Positions 20,670 to 31,742 are shown, numbered from the stretch's first letter. The stretch is 64,000 bases of DNA from Diplonema papillatum (GCA_030068145.1 JAPJBO010000338.1:62001-126000); one strand, 5' to 3'. Notes: generated by a model not told the origin, from the sequence alone. Program-made: numbers and translations.

Positions 20670-20680
20670 GCAGGGAAAAC

Positions 20681-20830
20681 CTGCTACACGGGAGCCAAGC
20701 TTACGTGCAGTGACGGGCTACGGGTCGATTACCCAACTAAGGCATCAACTTGATGATCAAGTCGTGAGGCGCACCTTTGGGGCTTGCCGCTTGCGCTGAG
20801 CACAAGCTCGTCGAGACGGTCGCAGATCGG
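20681..20830. repeat. Dispersed repeat, partner at 22020-22145
   Basis: CACGGGAGCCAAGCTT and ACAAGCTCGTCGAGACGGTC occur in the same order in both copies with about 100 bp between. The repeat lies directly upstream of the U6-like gene (in the gene's own direction), so it could be part of its promoter region or simply a mobile repeat. Confidence 0.75.
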
Positions 20831-21138
20831 ACGGGGTTGTAGCACTGTGCTGCCTCCGACTCAAGCTTTGCAAGCTGTGGTTGACCGTCACGTTCCTGGA
20901 CTCGGACTCCGGGCTGGAGCGGCCTTTTTCCTTTTCCTGATTTCGGTCAGTTTTTTGAGTCACTGTACACAAATTAAATCCTCGTCGAATGCATTTTACG
21001 TTCAAGTGACACACCTCAGGCCCCTATTATGTTCTTTTCCGTAGCTCATGATGACATTCGAGTGACACGACACTGTCAGAATTCGGTGGAAACCTGACTT
21101 TGAGTCTGAACTTCAGCCAAACGCAAACGAGTGACCGA

Positions 21139-21322
21139 ACGGGAAAGAAGTTGTAAATGAGTGATGTATCGGGAAAGAAGTTGCAAATGAGTGATGTATT
21201 GGGAAAGAAGTTGCAAATGAGTGATGTATCGGGAAAGAAGTGTACATGAGTGATGTATCGGGAAAGAAGTGTGAATGAGTGATGTATTGGGAAAGAAGTG
21301 TAAATGAGTGATGTATCGGGAA
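21139..21322. repeat. 30-bp tandem array, inverted partner of 19602-19926
   Basis: About six to seven units of GGGAAAGAAGTTGCAAATGA plus GTGATGTATC. Like its partner it ends at a GGTACCCGGGTGG word, then a run of C. Confidence 0.95.
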
Positions 21323-21362
21323 TCCACCCCTGGTACCCGGGTGGGCGCCCCCCCCGCCGCCC

Positions 21363-21640
21363 CCCGGCGAAGCAAAACTTCGGGCGGAGCTAAGTTCTGG
21401 TGAAGCTCAGTTCGAACGATAATGAGTTCGAGTGATCCTAAGTTCGGGTGGAGCTAAGTTCTGGTGAAGCAAAGTTCGGGCGCAGCTGAGTTCGGGCGAA
21501 GCAACGCTCGGGCGAAGTTAAGTTCTGGCGAAGCAAAGTTCGGGCGATGCTAAATTCTGGTACGGGCGCAGCTGAGTTCGGACGAAGCAAAGTTCGCACG
21601 AAGCTGAGTTCTGGTGAAGCAAAGTTCGGTTCTCGTAGCA
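21363..21640. repeat. AAGTTCGGGCGAAGC minisatellite
   Basis: About fifteen degenerate 17-bp units (GCTGAGTTCGGGCGAAGCAA and variants). The minus-strand ORFs across it merely translate the repeat. Confidence 0.85.
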
Positions 21641-21798
21641 AGTTTGGCCTGTGATGGCAAGCTCGGCCGCCCGACTCCGTTTCCCGGGGTGACCCAAATA
21701 CCGCGAGATACTGAGAAACTCCGCCAAAAACGCAATTTTCGGGCACATTTGACCCCGAAACGCAACAAACCTCGAAAACAATCTTCGACCGGAAAAAT

Positions 21799-21870
21799 GT
21801 CATGGGCGGGGTTCGAACCCGGACTCACCGGCCTGAAGGCCGGCGCCCGGTCACTCTGCCACCCGCATAC
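21799..21870 (-). tRNA. tRNA-like Pol III unit (tRNA pseudogene or SINE head)
   Basis: The minus strand carries an A-box-like TGGCAGAGTGACC, an anticodon-arm-like palindrome (CCGGCCTTCAGGCCGG) and a perfect B-box/T-arm (GGGTTCGAACCCC), followed four bases later by TTTTT, a Pol III stop. The acceptor stem does not pair well and the D loop lacks the usual GG, so a functional tRNA is doubtful and no amino-acid identity is assigned. A similar arrangement (TGGCACAGT..., GGTTCGGTTCCCGCC, TTTTTTCCGG) is at 45664-45752. Confidence 0.5.
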
Positions 21871-22243
21871 CTTTTGCGAGGAAAAAAAAAAGCTTGCCCG
21901 GCTCTTTCCAAAAACAATACACTTTTTTCATGAAGAAAAGCCGGGTTGGCTCGAATAGAGGCTATTCACATTGCATGTTCATAGGACCTCCAGTCTCGAA
22001 AAACTTTCTACCCTTAGCCTGCTTCACGGGAGCCAAGCTTCACATGTTCGGCGGTACTGCAGAGCCACGGGCCTACGGGTCAAGTGGCTACCGATTCACG
22101 TTGGGGCTTGCGCTGAACACAAGCTCGTCGAGACGGTCAGCCACAGGGCAAAGCGGACGGGCCCACCTGTGTGACCCTCGCCCCGCTCCTTCAGGTGCAC
22201 ATTCCTGCAAGCAACAATCTATTCCCAATTCGTCCACCACTCA

Positions 22244-22535
22244 GATACTGCGCGCTGGTAAATCATTCGTACGAGTAGGATGCAGACACGGAATAAGGCT
22301 CAGAAAGAATCTGGGCTGCTCCTGAGCCTCGACTCTCTCACTCGGCTCAGCCCCCGCGACAGCCCCTAACTTCTGCCAGCCAGCCACCATGCCCGGCGAT
22401 GCCCAGCCCCTGCCCGCCCAGCCCAGCCCCTGACCGCCAGCCAGCTTCCTGGAACAGCGGCCTAACCCACACCTCCACCGGACCCCCACGACGTTTTTCA
22501 TCGAACGTCGTGTTTTGCACTTCTTTTGAGCCAAT
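22244..22535. repeat. Dispersed repeat, partner of 12016-12362
   Basis: Same block order as the first copy with small deletions, ending CGAACGTCGTGTTTTGCACT then TTTTGAGCC. Confidence 0.8.
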
Positions 22536-22599
22536 TCACCCACCCCCTGATCGAGCGTAATCGAGTGTAATATTTTGGATTAGAATGCAAAGAATCTGT

Positions 22600-22650
22600 G
22601 GCGATAATCTGCATCGCCGACGGCGCGGTTATCTCTTTGCACGTGAAGTG
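22600..22650 (-). pseudogene. KHDT-tail family fragment 3
   Basis: The minus strand reads YDTSRAKR and stop, with flanking nucleotides (TTATCTCTTTGCACGTG on plus) matching the 3' end of the 17667-18291 gene. Upstream it runs into the 10-bp repeats, so only the tail survives. Confidence 0.5.
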
Positions 22651-22654
22651 TCAT

Positions 22655-22735
22655 ATAGTGTAATCGAGTGTAGTAGAGTGTAATCGAGTGTAGTAGAGTG
22701 TAGTAGAGTGTAGTCGAGCGTTGTAGAGTGTGATC
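22655..22735. repeat. 10-bp repeat GAGTGTAGTA / GAGTGTAATC
   Basis: Eight or so decamers. The minus-strand ORF over it (TLYYT-like peptide repeats) is a translation of the repeat. Confidence 0.9.
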
Positions 22736-23499
22736 GAAATTGACACTAGTATTTTGGGTTCGACCACTGGTGGACCCCTGGCTGGCCCATGAGCGACCAT
22801 GTTGACCACTGTCTGGCCCAAGAAGTGCCAAGCACAAGCATACGAGGGACGGAAACCGCAGGTGTGGGCCTTCACCGTGGTGGAGCCAGGCTAGATTCGG
22901 GGTGGCGCCCTGGGAGGGACAGGGACGGGGGTAGTCACGCCTTAGTCCCAGGGCCTCTCCCCACCCATCTGTATGTGTTCTCCTGGTCATCGCTACCGCG
23001 CTGACCTTTCCCTCAAAGCCCGCTGCCCACTGCCCTACAAGAGACATGCTTTGCACTCTCTGAATGCCCATTGACTGTGCTCCGCTTCAGCCGACTGCTT
23101 TGGAAGAGGTACTGTGCTCCGTTTGGTGCCGACTGCCCTGCCAGAGACGTGCTTGCAGACAGAGGTCGGCCGCCGCTACTTTGGTTTTCTCTCGCGTCTT
23201 CCCAGCTCCGCCACCTTCCCAGCGGTTTGTTTAGTGTCAGGTTTTAGATAATTTGTGTGAGGTTTCTATCCTCTCTCGTTATTTCGCACACAACTTGGAT
23301 GCATCCCTCGGGAAACCCGCCCAGGTGGTGAAACCCCCAAACTTTCTAGTACACACCAGTACGAACTGGGGGAAAAAAATATTGAAAACCGGCCTGATTT
23401 TGACAGTAGCTGGTAGGTAACTGGCAGTACCTGCTAGGTAACTTTGCTCGATACCAAACGCGCCAGCATGACAATATATAAATATAGCGAGGCTAGAAT
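22736..23499. other. Stretch without a supported gene
   Basis: GACCACTG/CTGGCCCA words repeat locally near 22760-22815. Otherwise no repeat or exon that I can support. Confidence 0.4.
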
Positions 23500-24130
23500 G
23501 AGCACAATGCGACCAATGAGCGGCGCTAGAATGACTGCCAACGGTCGAAGAATAATGCTAGAACTAGAACAACCGTCGCTGGCCAAAGAATAGAATTCGA
23601 ATGACTACCAATTCTCTTCAACAGCGGCGGCAGACTGACAGTGAATGGACAAAGGGCGGTGCTCTCGTGGCCAATGAACGGCACAGAACGGCGTCAGCAT
23701 GACTGCCAATGGGCAGAGAGCAGCGATAGAACGACTGCAAATGACCGGAGACAGTGCCAAGAATACCAGCCAATGACCAACGAGCGGCGCCAGTGATCGC
23801 CCAAAGGATGAAAGCAAATGACCAACGCACGGCGCAAGGACGACTACCAATGTTCAAAGAACGGAGCTAGACTGAGTGCCAATGGTCAAAGAATGGCGCC
23901 AGAACGACTGCAAATGGCCAGAGAACGGCGCAAGAAAGACTACAAAGGCCCAGGGAAACAACAAACGGCCCTTGACCGACTGAGAATTTCCAAAGACAGG
24001 CACTAGAATAACAACAAACACCCAAAGATCAGCGCCAAATCGCTTCATCACGTCCACAGGACGGAGCCAGAATAACAGCAAATGGCCAATGAGCGGCGGT
24101 AGAACGACTACGAATGCCCAGAAAGCGGCG
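23500..24130. repeat. Degenerate minisatellite, about 35 bp
   Basis: Recurring phrases of the type AATGGCCAAAGAACGGCGCC then AGAACGACTGCA, strongly diverged. It passes directly into the 33-bp array at 24139. Confidence 0.8.
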
Positions 24131-24138
24131 GCGGAATA

Positions 24139-24400
24139 CCACTCGCCCCAGACTCGCCTTTTGATTCGCCCACTCGCCCCACACTCGCCTTTTGATTCGC
24201 CCACTCGCCCCAGACTCGCCTTTTGATTCGCCCACTCGCCCCACACTCGCCTTTTGATTCGCCCACTCGCCCCACACTCGCCTTTTGATTCGCCCACTCG
24301 CCCCACACTCGCCTTTTGATTCGCCCACTCGCCCCAGACTCGCCTTTTGATTCGCCCCACACTCGTCCCACACTCGCCCAACTCGCCTCACTCGCCCCAG
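24139..24400. repeat. 33-bp tandem array, about 7 units
   Basis: Units of CTTTTGATTCGCCCACTCGC plus CCCA(C/G)ACTCGC. The length is a multiple of 3, so minus-strand frames give an 11-residue repeat (GESKGE-like); I regard this as repeat DNA, not a protein gene. Confidence 0.95.
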
Positions 24401-26501
24401 ACTCGCCCTCCGTGGGCCATGGTGGCACACGTCGAAGAGAGCACTCCGCCTCGATTCCGACGTGTTTGCCGCTGCCACGGTGCTGATGGGGATTATTTTG
24501 CACAGAAAGCTAAAGCCAAAAGGTGCTTGGGAACAGCTGTATTTTCCTCTTCTTTTTTTCTCGTAGGTTAGATTCGATGAATGCGATGGACCGCTTGCGA
24601 AGCGGACCACTTTAACGACAGATTTTCCGCACTCAGACTTGTGTTGCACAACCTGGCAAAGATACATCTCGACTGCACTCCAGCGATGACATAAACAGTT
24701 CGTTGAGGCGACCAGTCGTTCTCGGAGCCTACGGGTGCGTGAACTGCACACGAATCCTCATTTTTCCGAGAAGTGCGATGGTGGTCATTGGGCACTACCT
24801 GTAGAAGCTAAGAAGCATCACACAAATCGGCAAGAACGAACTTCCCTCTCCACAGACGTAGTTCATATAAACGGATAGATTGCGCCTACTACGGGCTTCT
24901 TCATTCAAGACGCATAGCTGCATCGATCCAACAACATATTTTGTATCCTCATCGAGGAAGCAGCCGTCGATACCAGGAGGCCCACCTGAAGAACACGTTT
25001 CTCTCGATAAATAAATATCTATGATTTCTCATCGTACCTACGCGGCTCCATTTTAACGAAGCAAGAAGTGTCCTTAGCAGACGTACTTGCAACAACGCAC
25101 ACGCCGGGTTGTAGGCTAGTAGCCGTGGTGGTTGGCGCAGCAGGAGACAGCAGGTGCAGGGGGGGCCTGGGTGGGGGTGCAAAACTTTGTTCATCGGTTC
25201 CGTTTATTCTCGTGGGGACCCGCCCCCGGGCAATCCCCGACCGTCTAATTTCGGTCGCTTTGTGCCCGGTATTGTTTTGATGAGGAGGTTGGCCGCCGCT
25301 TGAACGACACGGTTCCACGAGGATGCAGTCCTGCTTTTGGTGCGCAGTCAGTCATCACAGGGCCCCAAATCTCGCCACATAACGTAACACAGAGTTTCTT
25401 GGTTGTTTTGGAAACACTGGGTAGCGACGTCAGAAGGTAGATACGTGATGAACCCCCCTGCCACTACCAGGAGTGACGACAGAGCACTGCAGGCAAGCTT
25501 GTGTCTCAATAGTCGGATCTGAGTGCTGTGCGCGTGTTCCGGAATCCGGACTGGTGACACCGTTCTTGTGCGTGGTCACGATCTTGACGGATCGCAAAGA
25601 CTAGGCCCTCACCTTCGTTTTTTTTCTTGAAGGGTTTGGACTGCAAGCTTGTGCCAGACTGTGGCCTGGTGTTCGCTGGCAGCCTGAAAAGAAATGCGTA
25701 GTTTTGTTTTATTCTTTTACTTGTTAGTTGTCGAAAGAAAAACGCCGTCTGCATCTGTTCTTGCAGATAAGGAGCATCACAAAGAAGCACGTGAGTACAT
25801 GATTCTGTTTATCTGAGCCTTAGGTGCTCTGGGTACAGTATCCCAGGCGACCAAGGTGTATTTCCTGGTCTTACAAGTAATGCGTTGGAGCCCAGGCACA
25901 GCATGCTACTACCTTCCTGTACGCACATCCAGGAACCCAGCAACTGAGCACTGAATACAAGCCCATGCCAGCGGCGGTTTGCCAGCGTGCCCCAGCGCCA
26001 ATACGGCATTGTCTCGTTCTGCGCGACCTTCTTCCTGCTCGTAGCAAAACTAAATTCACCTTTTGGGGTGACAGTCCGCAGGGAGCAAGAATCGCATCAG
26101 AACGGGCTCTGACGCTTCGCAAACTCTTCTGGTGTTAGTTCAGGTAGTGCTCATCTTGCCATGCGCTTTGCTCCAATTCTCACAGTAAACCATAGTACCG
26201 CACTCCGCAAAATGCCAAAACCGCTGTTGAAAACCCTTCTTGATATTACCTTGGTCGCCATAATATTATTATGGACAAACAAAATGAGTATTTTCATGTC
26301 ATGATGACTAATCTCATTTTCCAGCAAGTAATTGGGGTACCAGCTCTGACCTGGTCCCGCGAGGGAAAGACCGGTAAGCTGATCCAGATCTAAAAAATTC
26401 CACAATCTTCTTTAAGTCTTGGAGAAACAAATAATTTTCCTCCTGCGCACCTCAGAGTGTGTCTTTGCCTCCTGCCAGCACTTTTGTGGAGCTGAAATAC
26501 T
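24401..26501. other. Stretch without a supported gene
   Basis: About 2.1 kb with short ORFs only. A minus-strand frame at 25318-25019 is Pro-rich and could be an exon, but no boundary or domain supports it. Confidence 0.35.
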
Positions 26502-26700
26502 AAAAACCGTACACCGCGTGAGTAGAAGAACGGAGAAAGGGAAACTAGAGTTTTCGTTGACCGCACTACCCTGAGCCCAATTCCTGGACGTGGTTTCAGG
26601 TGACAAATTGGTTGCCAAATGATTATGATCAGAAAGTCCTACTTGGGCCGTTCAGTTTCCTCACAAATTGCAAAAGTGGCTAAAAAGAAATTAGACCGTG
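26502..26700. repeat. Dispersed repeat, partner of 19108-19285
   Basis: Same order of blocks as the 19.1 kb copy; a poly-A run follows at about 26745-26763. Confidence 0.85.
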
Positions 26701-27519
26701 ACCCAATACGAATGTGTGAAATCTACATTTCCAAAAGAAAACAACAAAAAAAAAAAAAAAAAACAGTCACCGGTCTGTGGTTTCACGTGCACCCGGCGAA
26801 CGAGCAAACTGACCAAAGTCGGTTACCCCCCTAATTTAGTACCCTGTTTTGTTGGTGGTTTCCAAGTAAGCGTTTGACCGAATATCAGTGAATGAAGTTG
26901 AGGGATGGGGCGTGTTTGGACGGTGATGGCAGAACTCTATTTCAAGAATCCAGCCGCCACCATCTCCGGTGTCGATGTGCTTCTCGGCACGCGTGCATAG
27001 TCCGGCAAACATAAATGAAGGTATCTTAGACGGCCGATGGTGTTTGCAAGGGTCGGGACTGAGTGCCGCTTGAAGCATTTACGACAAGGCTTGAAGGGGG
27101 TGCGATGGAATGTGCTTTGGGAAAAGGGGATGCCTGTTCGTGGGAGGGGGGCAAACGCACAAATCAAAGCAAAGACCTTTCTTTCTCTTTCTGTTTTTGA
27201 ATCTTTCTCGTGTCTTCACTAGTTGTTCTCTTTCTGATGTTCGTATGACCTCCCTGTTTATAAATAACGCTAAATAGTGGTTACTGGGGGGGGGGTCGAA
27301 TACAGAGACCTTGAATAGAACAGGCATCTTGGAAATTTGGAAGAAATGTGAAAACGGGTTTTTGCCTAGAGGCTTTTCGTACGTCACTTATCATGCAAGC
27401 CATATCATAATCAGTCCCATCGTTCTGTGTACTGGAACCCCTCTTTATACATTCCAGCTAGGAAGAACTGCAAACAACGCTGCTCCAGAAGAAAACCATT
27501 ACTACATCAAAAACAGGTA
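26701..27519. other. Stretch without a supported gene
   Basis: Short ORFs only. The last nine bases (27511-27519, AAACAGGTA) are the left target duplication of the transposon that follows. Confidence 0.5.
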
Positions 27520-29252
27520 GGTGACTTTCGCTTACATCCCACCACTTCAAATTTTGTTCCTTTATATCCCGATGGGACAACAAATTTTGTTCCCTTATAT
27601 ATCCCAATGGGATTACCTTGGGCAAGGCAATCCCATTGGGATATAAGGGAACAAAATTTGTTGGTTGGGATATAAGGGAACAAAATTTGTGGTCATGACG
27701 ATTTTTGGGGGACCCCTTTAAAAAAAATCCCGGGGGTCAAAGTGACTATTCGGGGACGTTTGGTGCCGTTGAAACAAAAGAATTCCAAATCTGAGGCTGC
27801 GTTTACCTCCAAAATGAGGTTTCAAATTCTCAAACTTCACTGCCACTTCGGCCCTTGTGGTCATGCGGCCAGAGGAAGAGGAAGCAACCGTCGTACCAAG
27901 ATTGGCAGCAGGACCAGCACCAGCAATTTCAATTCTGGAAGCAGCACATGTTTAGCACTGCCCTACTTCGCATCCGGTTTATGTTTGCGTGTTTTACGTT
28001 ACGGATAAACTGGCCGATTTTTCCCATCTGCATGAGCCCCGCGTCCTCGTGCACCCGTATCCTTTTTTACACTCTGCTCAACGACGCCTTTTCTTTTCGG
28101 GAGGGCAAAGAGGGAAGGGAGGGGTAATATTGCATCGTCCTGCGTAAAGTCATCTGCACCATGATCGACGGAATTCGCTCTCTAAGTACGGAGTCAAGTC
28201 TCGTCTGTATACGCGATGCGGTTTACCGAAGCCATCGAGCGCCACGGCCAGGGATGGATACGTTTACTCGCTGATCGATGCTACGGCAGTTCCGCAAACC
28301 CACTATGCAGCCTGAGTTCAGCCCCGCGCATCTACGCTCACAAGGCAACCCATGATCACTTCGGTGTGAGGGATCAGTCCTGACCGAGCCTAATGCCTGC
28401 CGGGCGCCTGCTCCGTTGCGGTGTTTGCTTTTCTGACCAATGCGTTCCACGTCTGAAGGGTCCTTGCGTTAAGTTCGCGCCTTCTGTGTATACAGACTTG
28501 ATCACGACTTTTGGAAACGAAGCTTACTCTTGAGATCCGGTGTGGAGGGCCATTGTTACCTGACAAAACCCACTCATGCAGCCTGAGCGCATCTACGCTC
28601 ACAAGGCAACCCGTGATCACTTCGGTGTGAGGGATCAGTCCTGACCGAGCCTATTGCCTGCCGGGCGCCTGCTCCGTTGCGGTGTTTTGAAAACTTGGTA
28701 ACTTTGTGCTCAGCGGTTCTACGAATCATGTTCCACCATGTCCTGTGATTCGTACTTTCAAACTTAATCCATGAATCATGTGGACTCTTAACAACCTTGT
28801 ACCTTCCTACAGCAGGTCAGGTTCTGCATCTGTTCATTGGGTAACTAAATTTGTTCCCGTTTTTCCCATTGAAAGAAACCAAGGACCTAGAAGACCCACC
28901 CTTCCTGTTGATCTTGCAGCACCAACCGCCAGGGCTTGGTCTGGTCAGGCAGTCCAGGCTGGTCGGACTCTGGGTCAGCCGGACTAGGCTCCAGCCTCCA
29001 GCCTGCCAGGCTTGTCGGACTGTCTGGTCTGTCCAGGCTGTCCGGGCTGGTCGGACTGACTGGTCTGGCCAGGTTCTGTGGTCAACAAATTTTGTTCCCT
29101 TATATCCCAATGGGACAACAAATTTTGTTCTCTTGTATCCCAACCAACAAATTTTGTTCCCTTGAATCCCGATGGGATTGCCTTGCCCAAGGCAATCCCA
29201 TTGGGATATAAGGGAAAAAAAATCAAGTGTTGGGATATAAGGGAATTACACC
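27520..29252. mobile_element. Non-autonomous TIR DNA transposon, copy 2, intact target duplication
   Basis: Starts GGTGACTTTCGCTTACATCC and ends with the reverse complement of GGTGTAATTCCCTTATATCC. AAACAGGTA lies directly before (27511-27519) and after (29253-29261): a perfect 9-bp target-site duplication. The interior is collinear with copy 1 (9970-11764), with a shorter GGTCGGACTG minisatellite and small indels. It has the same subterminal palindromes and the same 75-codon minus frame (28450-28223), and no transposase motif. Movement by a Mutator- or Merlin-type enzyme encoded elsewhere is inferred from the duplication length. Confidence 0.92.
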
Positions 29253-29397
29253 AAACAGGTATTGTGGCCATATTATTCTGCTCCTGTGTGGTGGTGTTAT
29301 CTGACTCTAAGGTTTAGACGGACCTTGCACAGGCAGTGTGTAAAAGCCCGAAGCTTTTACGCATGGAAGCCAATGCAGAAGTATACTTCGAATTTCC

Positions 29398-29690
29398 CCC
29401 CCCCCTGGGGAGCCCTCCGCGCAAGGAGGGCTCCCCAGCGGGGGAGGCGGGCATGCGAACTGGGTTTTTTCCTCCCTCCGCGTCTGAGGGCTCCTCGCAG
29501 AGGAGAGCGTCTAGCGTTGCGTACGGCATCTTCCCGCCGCGCGGAGGGCTCCCCAGCGGGGGAGGCGGGCATGCGTACTGGGTGTTTTCCTCCCCCCGCT
29601 CCTTGCAGAGGAGAGCGTCCAGCGTTGCATGAGCCACCTTCCATCCGCGCAATAAGGGCTCCCTAGCGGGGAGGCGGGCTATGCTGATTT
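29398..29690. repeat. Three GC-rich direct repeats of 110-120 bp with an internal hairpin
   Basis: GGGCTCCCCAGCGGGGGAGG then CGGGCATGCG recurs near 29424 and 29545, with a variant near 29655. The first unit starts with a perfect hairpin (CTGGGGAGCCCTC ... GAGGGCTCCCCAG). Confidence 0.85.
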
Positions 29691-30003
29691 TCCTCCCTCC
29701 TTGTCTGACATCTTTTCTCTGAGGGCGATATTATTTGCGCACGTCTTGGTCTTACTGCATTTCTTATTTGAGAGCTCCCGCACAGATGCAATGCCCGAAC
29801 TCCCGCAATTCGTCGCATTTTCAAAAAAAAGAAACAAAGCATTGGTTCTGCCGGAGTCCGGCGATTGGGCAACTGTGTCGGAATCTCCATAATAACAAGT
29901 TGAGGGATACGTCCTCGTTCGTTTGTGGGATGAGTCCAACAGGACCGACAGCAGTATTTCTGTACTGCTTTCCCAGTAATGAATTCCGCAGTCACAGCGG
30001 GTG

Positions 30004-30882
30004 TCAAGTTGGGATGTCAACAGTGTCAGGAACTTCGGGCTCTTGATTTTGTTTGAGAAGCTGATGCTTCTCTGCTGCTTTACTGTGAATGTGTGGGTGC
30101 GGGCAACCGTCGCCTCTAGGGCAGCTTCCGGAGTAGAAGTCCGGGCATTTTTGGAAAAATTCAAGCTTCGTCTTCCAGCAGGCCTTGCATTTGCGGCACC
30201 GCAGGGAGATCGAGTTCTTCTTCTTCGAAATGCGCTCCCACTGGTTGTGATCGCATGGGGCCGTCATGGTTACAGTCATTCGCGGTTTGTCATCAGGCTC
30301 TCCATCCTGTTCAGTGCCGATGCCAGTAGGAGACGTGCGTGTGTTTGTGACTGCTTCACTCGGACGTTTCAGATTCATGGCAAACGAGTCGTCTGGCTGC
30401 ACGCGCTGCTGTTCTGCTGAGTTGTCAGGAGGACCAGGTCCATTACGCGTTGGATGGGGAACTTCTGAGAAATCGGGATTAAAACGTGCTTGCTGTTGGG
30501 GCTCCGAAAAGTGTTGCAGGCTTCCGTAACTATGATGACTGTGATGATGACTGACCGTTACTTGGATAAAGTGCGGACCCTGTGCGGCAGCTGCACTGCC
30601 CGTTGTGTGCCGATGGTGAGGAAGGTGTTGTTGTTGCTGTGATGGTTGTGTCTGCCCGAGGCCGTTTTGCTGGTGGGGGTCGATGGGAGCTACGCGTCCA
30701 GCCAAGGCTTGTGGGCTTGCCTGATCGTCGTGAACAGGCGACACTGTCTTGATCCGGAGAAGATCGTTTGACATGATGCCGTCACGCGGTGACACGTCCG
30801 GTGGCGCTTTTGATATTTCTTTCTGCAGCTCTTCCAACTCGAGCCGCGTCATCACAGCGGGCGCCGACGAACACTGCCGCTT
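30004..30882 (-). CDS. CCCH zinc-finger protein 1 (main exon)
   Basis: Minus exon starting after AAACAG/AAGCGGCAG (30882) and ending at 30004; an upstream exon should supply the start, or ATG 30852 is used (282 residues). The first 195 residues are Gln/His/Pro-rich and disordered. Counting from the open-frame start at 30855, residues 201-226 hold a C-H-N-Q-W ... CRKCKACWKTK cluster, and 237-255 a canonical CX7CX5CX3H finger (CPDFYSGSCPRGDGCPHPH). CCCH fingers usually bind RNA; the first cluster resembles a CxHxxW...LRCxxCxxxW motif I associate with alveolate RNA-binding proteins (from memory). The zinc core is near-identical to that of 46235-47462, down to the same intron acceptor and lead-in QCSSAPAV, while N- and C-terminal regions differ. 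Confidence 0.8.
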   Translation of the reverse strand, partial: KRQCSSAPAVMTRLELEELQKEISKAPPDVSPRDGIMSNDLLRIKTVSPVHDDQASPQALAGRVAPIDPHQQNGLGQTQPSQQQQHLPHHRHTTGSAAAAQGPHFIQVTVSHHHSHHSYGSLQHFSEPQQQARFNPDFSEVPHPTRNGPGPPDNSAEQQRVQPDDSFAMNLKRPSEAVTNTRTSPTGIGTEQDGEPDDKPRMTVTMTAPCDHNQWERISKKKNSISLRCRKCKACWKTKLEFFQKCPDFYSGSCPRGDGCPHPHIHSKAAEKHQLLKQNQEPEVPDTVDIPT

Positions 30883-31421
30883 CTGTTTGAAAACGTGTCG
30901 GTTTTGAAGTCCGATACCGCTTGGTTCGGGCAGAATATCGGAGACCGTCAGGGAGTCTTGGGAACTTTCGAGGTGCCTTCTAGCCCCTGCAGCTCTTGCT
31001 TTGTCGGCATGGCTGTGAGCACTCAGATGAGAAAAGGACGAGTGGCAGGCAGATTGCGAGCTTCACGTTCGTGAAGCTCGCTATTGACTCCCAGTAGTGA
31101 CAACAGAATGGAGCTGCTGCGGCGAAGAGCAGAGAACGGCCACATTGGTGGTGGCGGTCGAAGAAGGCAACCCGAGCAAGGGGCAGAGCGCCTGAAAAAG
31201 AGAAACAATGAGAAATTATAGTGTGGTACTCATTTGCATGCAAATGACTCCCCACTAACGCAACAAGAAGTGGGGCAGCATCGTGATTTGGCGTCGCCCT
31301 TCCTGGGTCACGACAGGTGAGTGGCGTCACCTCCCCATAAGCGAGCAACGGGAGACACCACCCCACCGCCTGATCAACGGGGGGAATCCGTAGCGCGACT
31401 GAAGATGCTGGGTTGCTACAG
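30883..31421. other. Upstream region of CCCH gene 1
   Basis: It may contain the first exon: a minus-strand ATG at about 31011 opens a 20-codon frame (MPTKQELQGLEGTSK...) before a stop, and donor candidates lie near 30900-30930. No exon can be fixed. A short hairpin GAGCTTCACG TTCGTGAAGCTC is at 31058-31080. Confidence 0.35.
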
Positions 31422-31742
31422 TAGTCCTGCACGAGACTTGCGAGCGCCGTACCGCAGGCTGGGCTCCGCAAAGCTGCAACACTGAATGGCAGTTTTCGAC
31501 CGCAGACGCATTACCCGTCGGGATGGGAGCGCAAGCAGGCTCGATGGAAGCACGAAGTCAAGCAGGAGAGACGAACTGCGCAGACTGAGCGCAAGACGTG
31601 GACCAAGGGCAGACCAGGACGTTGGGACCGTGCGAAGTCGAAGAAGGAGTCCAAAAGCGAAGCAACAACACCAACGCGGAAACGCACCTCGAAGGCAGCC
31701 AAGCGGACCTCCCATCACTCTGTCAAAGGACCATACCACTAA
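31422..31742 (+). CDS. Basic-tail family, best-preserved member (terminal exon)
   Basis: Plus frame open from just after a CTACAGTAG acceptor (about 31421) to TAA at 31742, 106 residues, without its own ATG. It contains SAVPQAGLRK, LNGSF, YPSGWERKQARWKHEVKQ and a Lys/Arg-rich tail (SKKESKSEATTPTRKR). The same order is found, broken by frameshifts, at 13253-13642, and the tail alone at 6430-6561. Not assigned to any known family. A nucleic-acid-binding tail or the C-terminus of a degraded transposase are possibilities (inference only). Confidence 0.45.

Noticed and set aside
19602-21322. 30-bp arrays as CRISPR
   Set aside because: Units are contiguous with no spacers, the two arrays are inverted copies, and the context is eukaryotic.
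23854-24751. Long minus ORFs rich in GESKGE-like peptides
   Set aside because: They cover the 33-bp tandem array, whose length is a multiple of three; they have no support outside the repeat.
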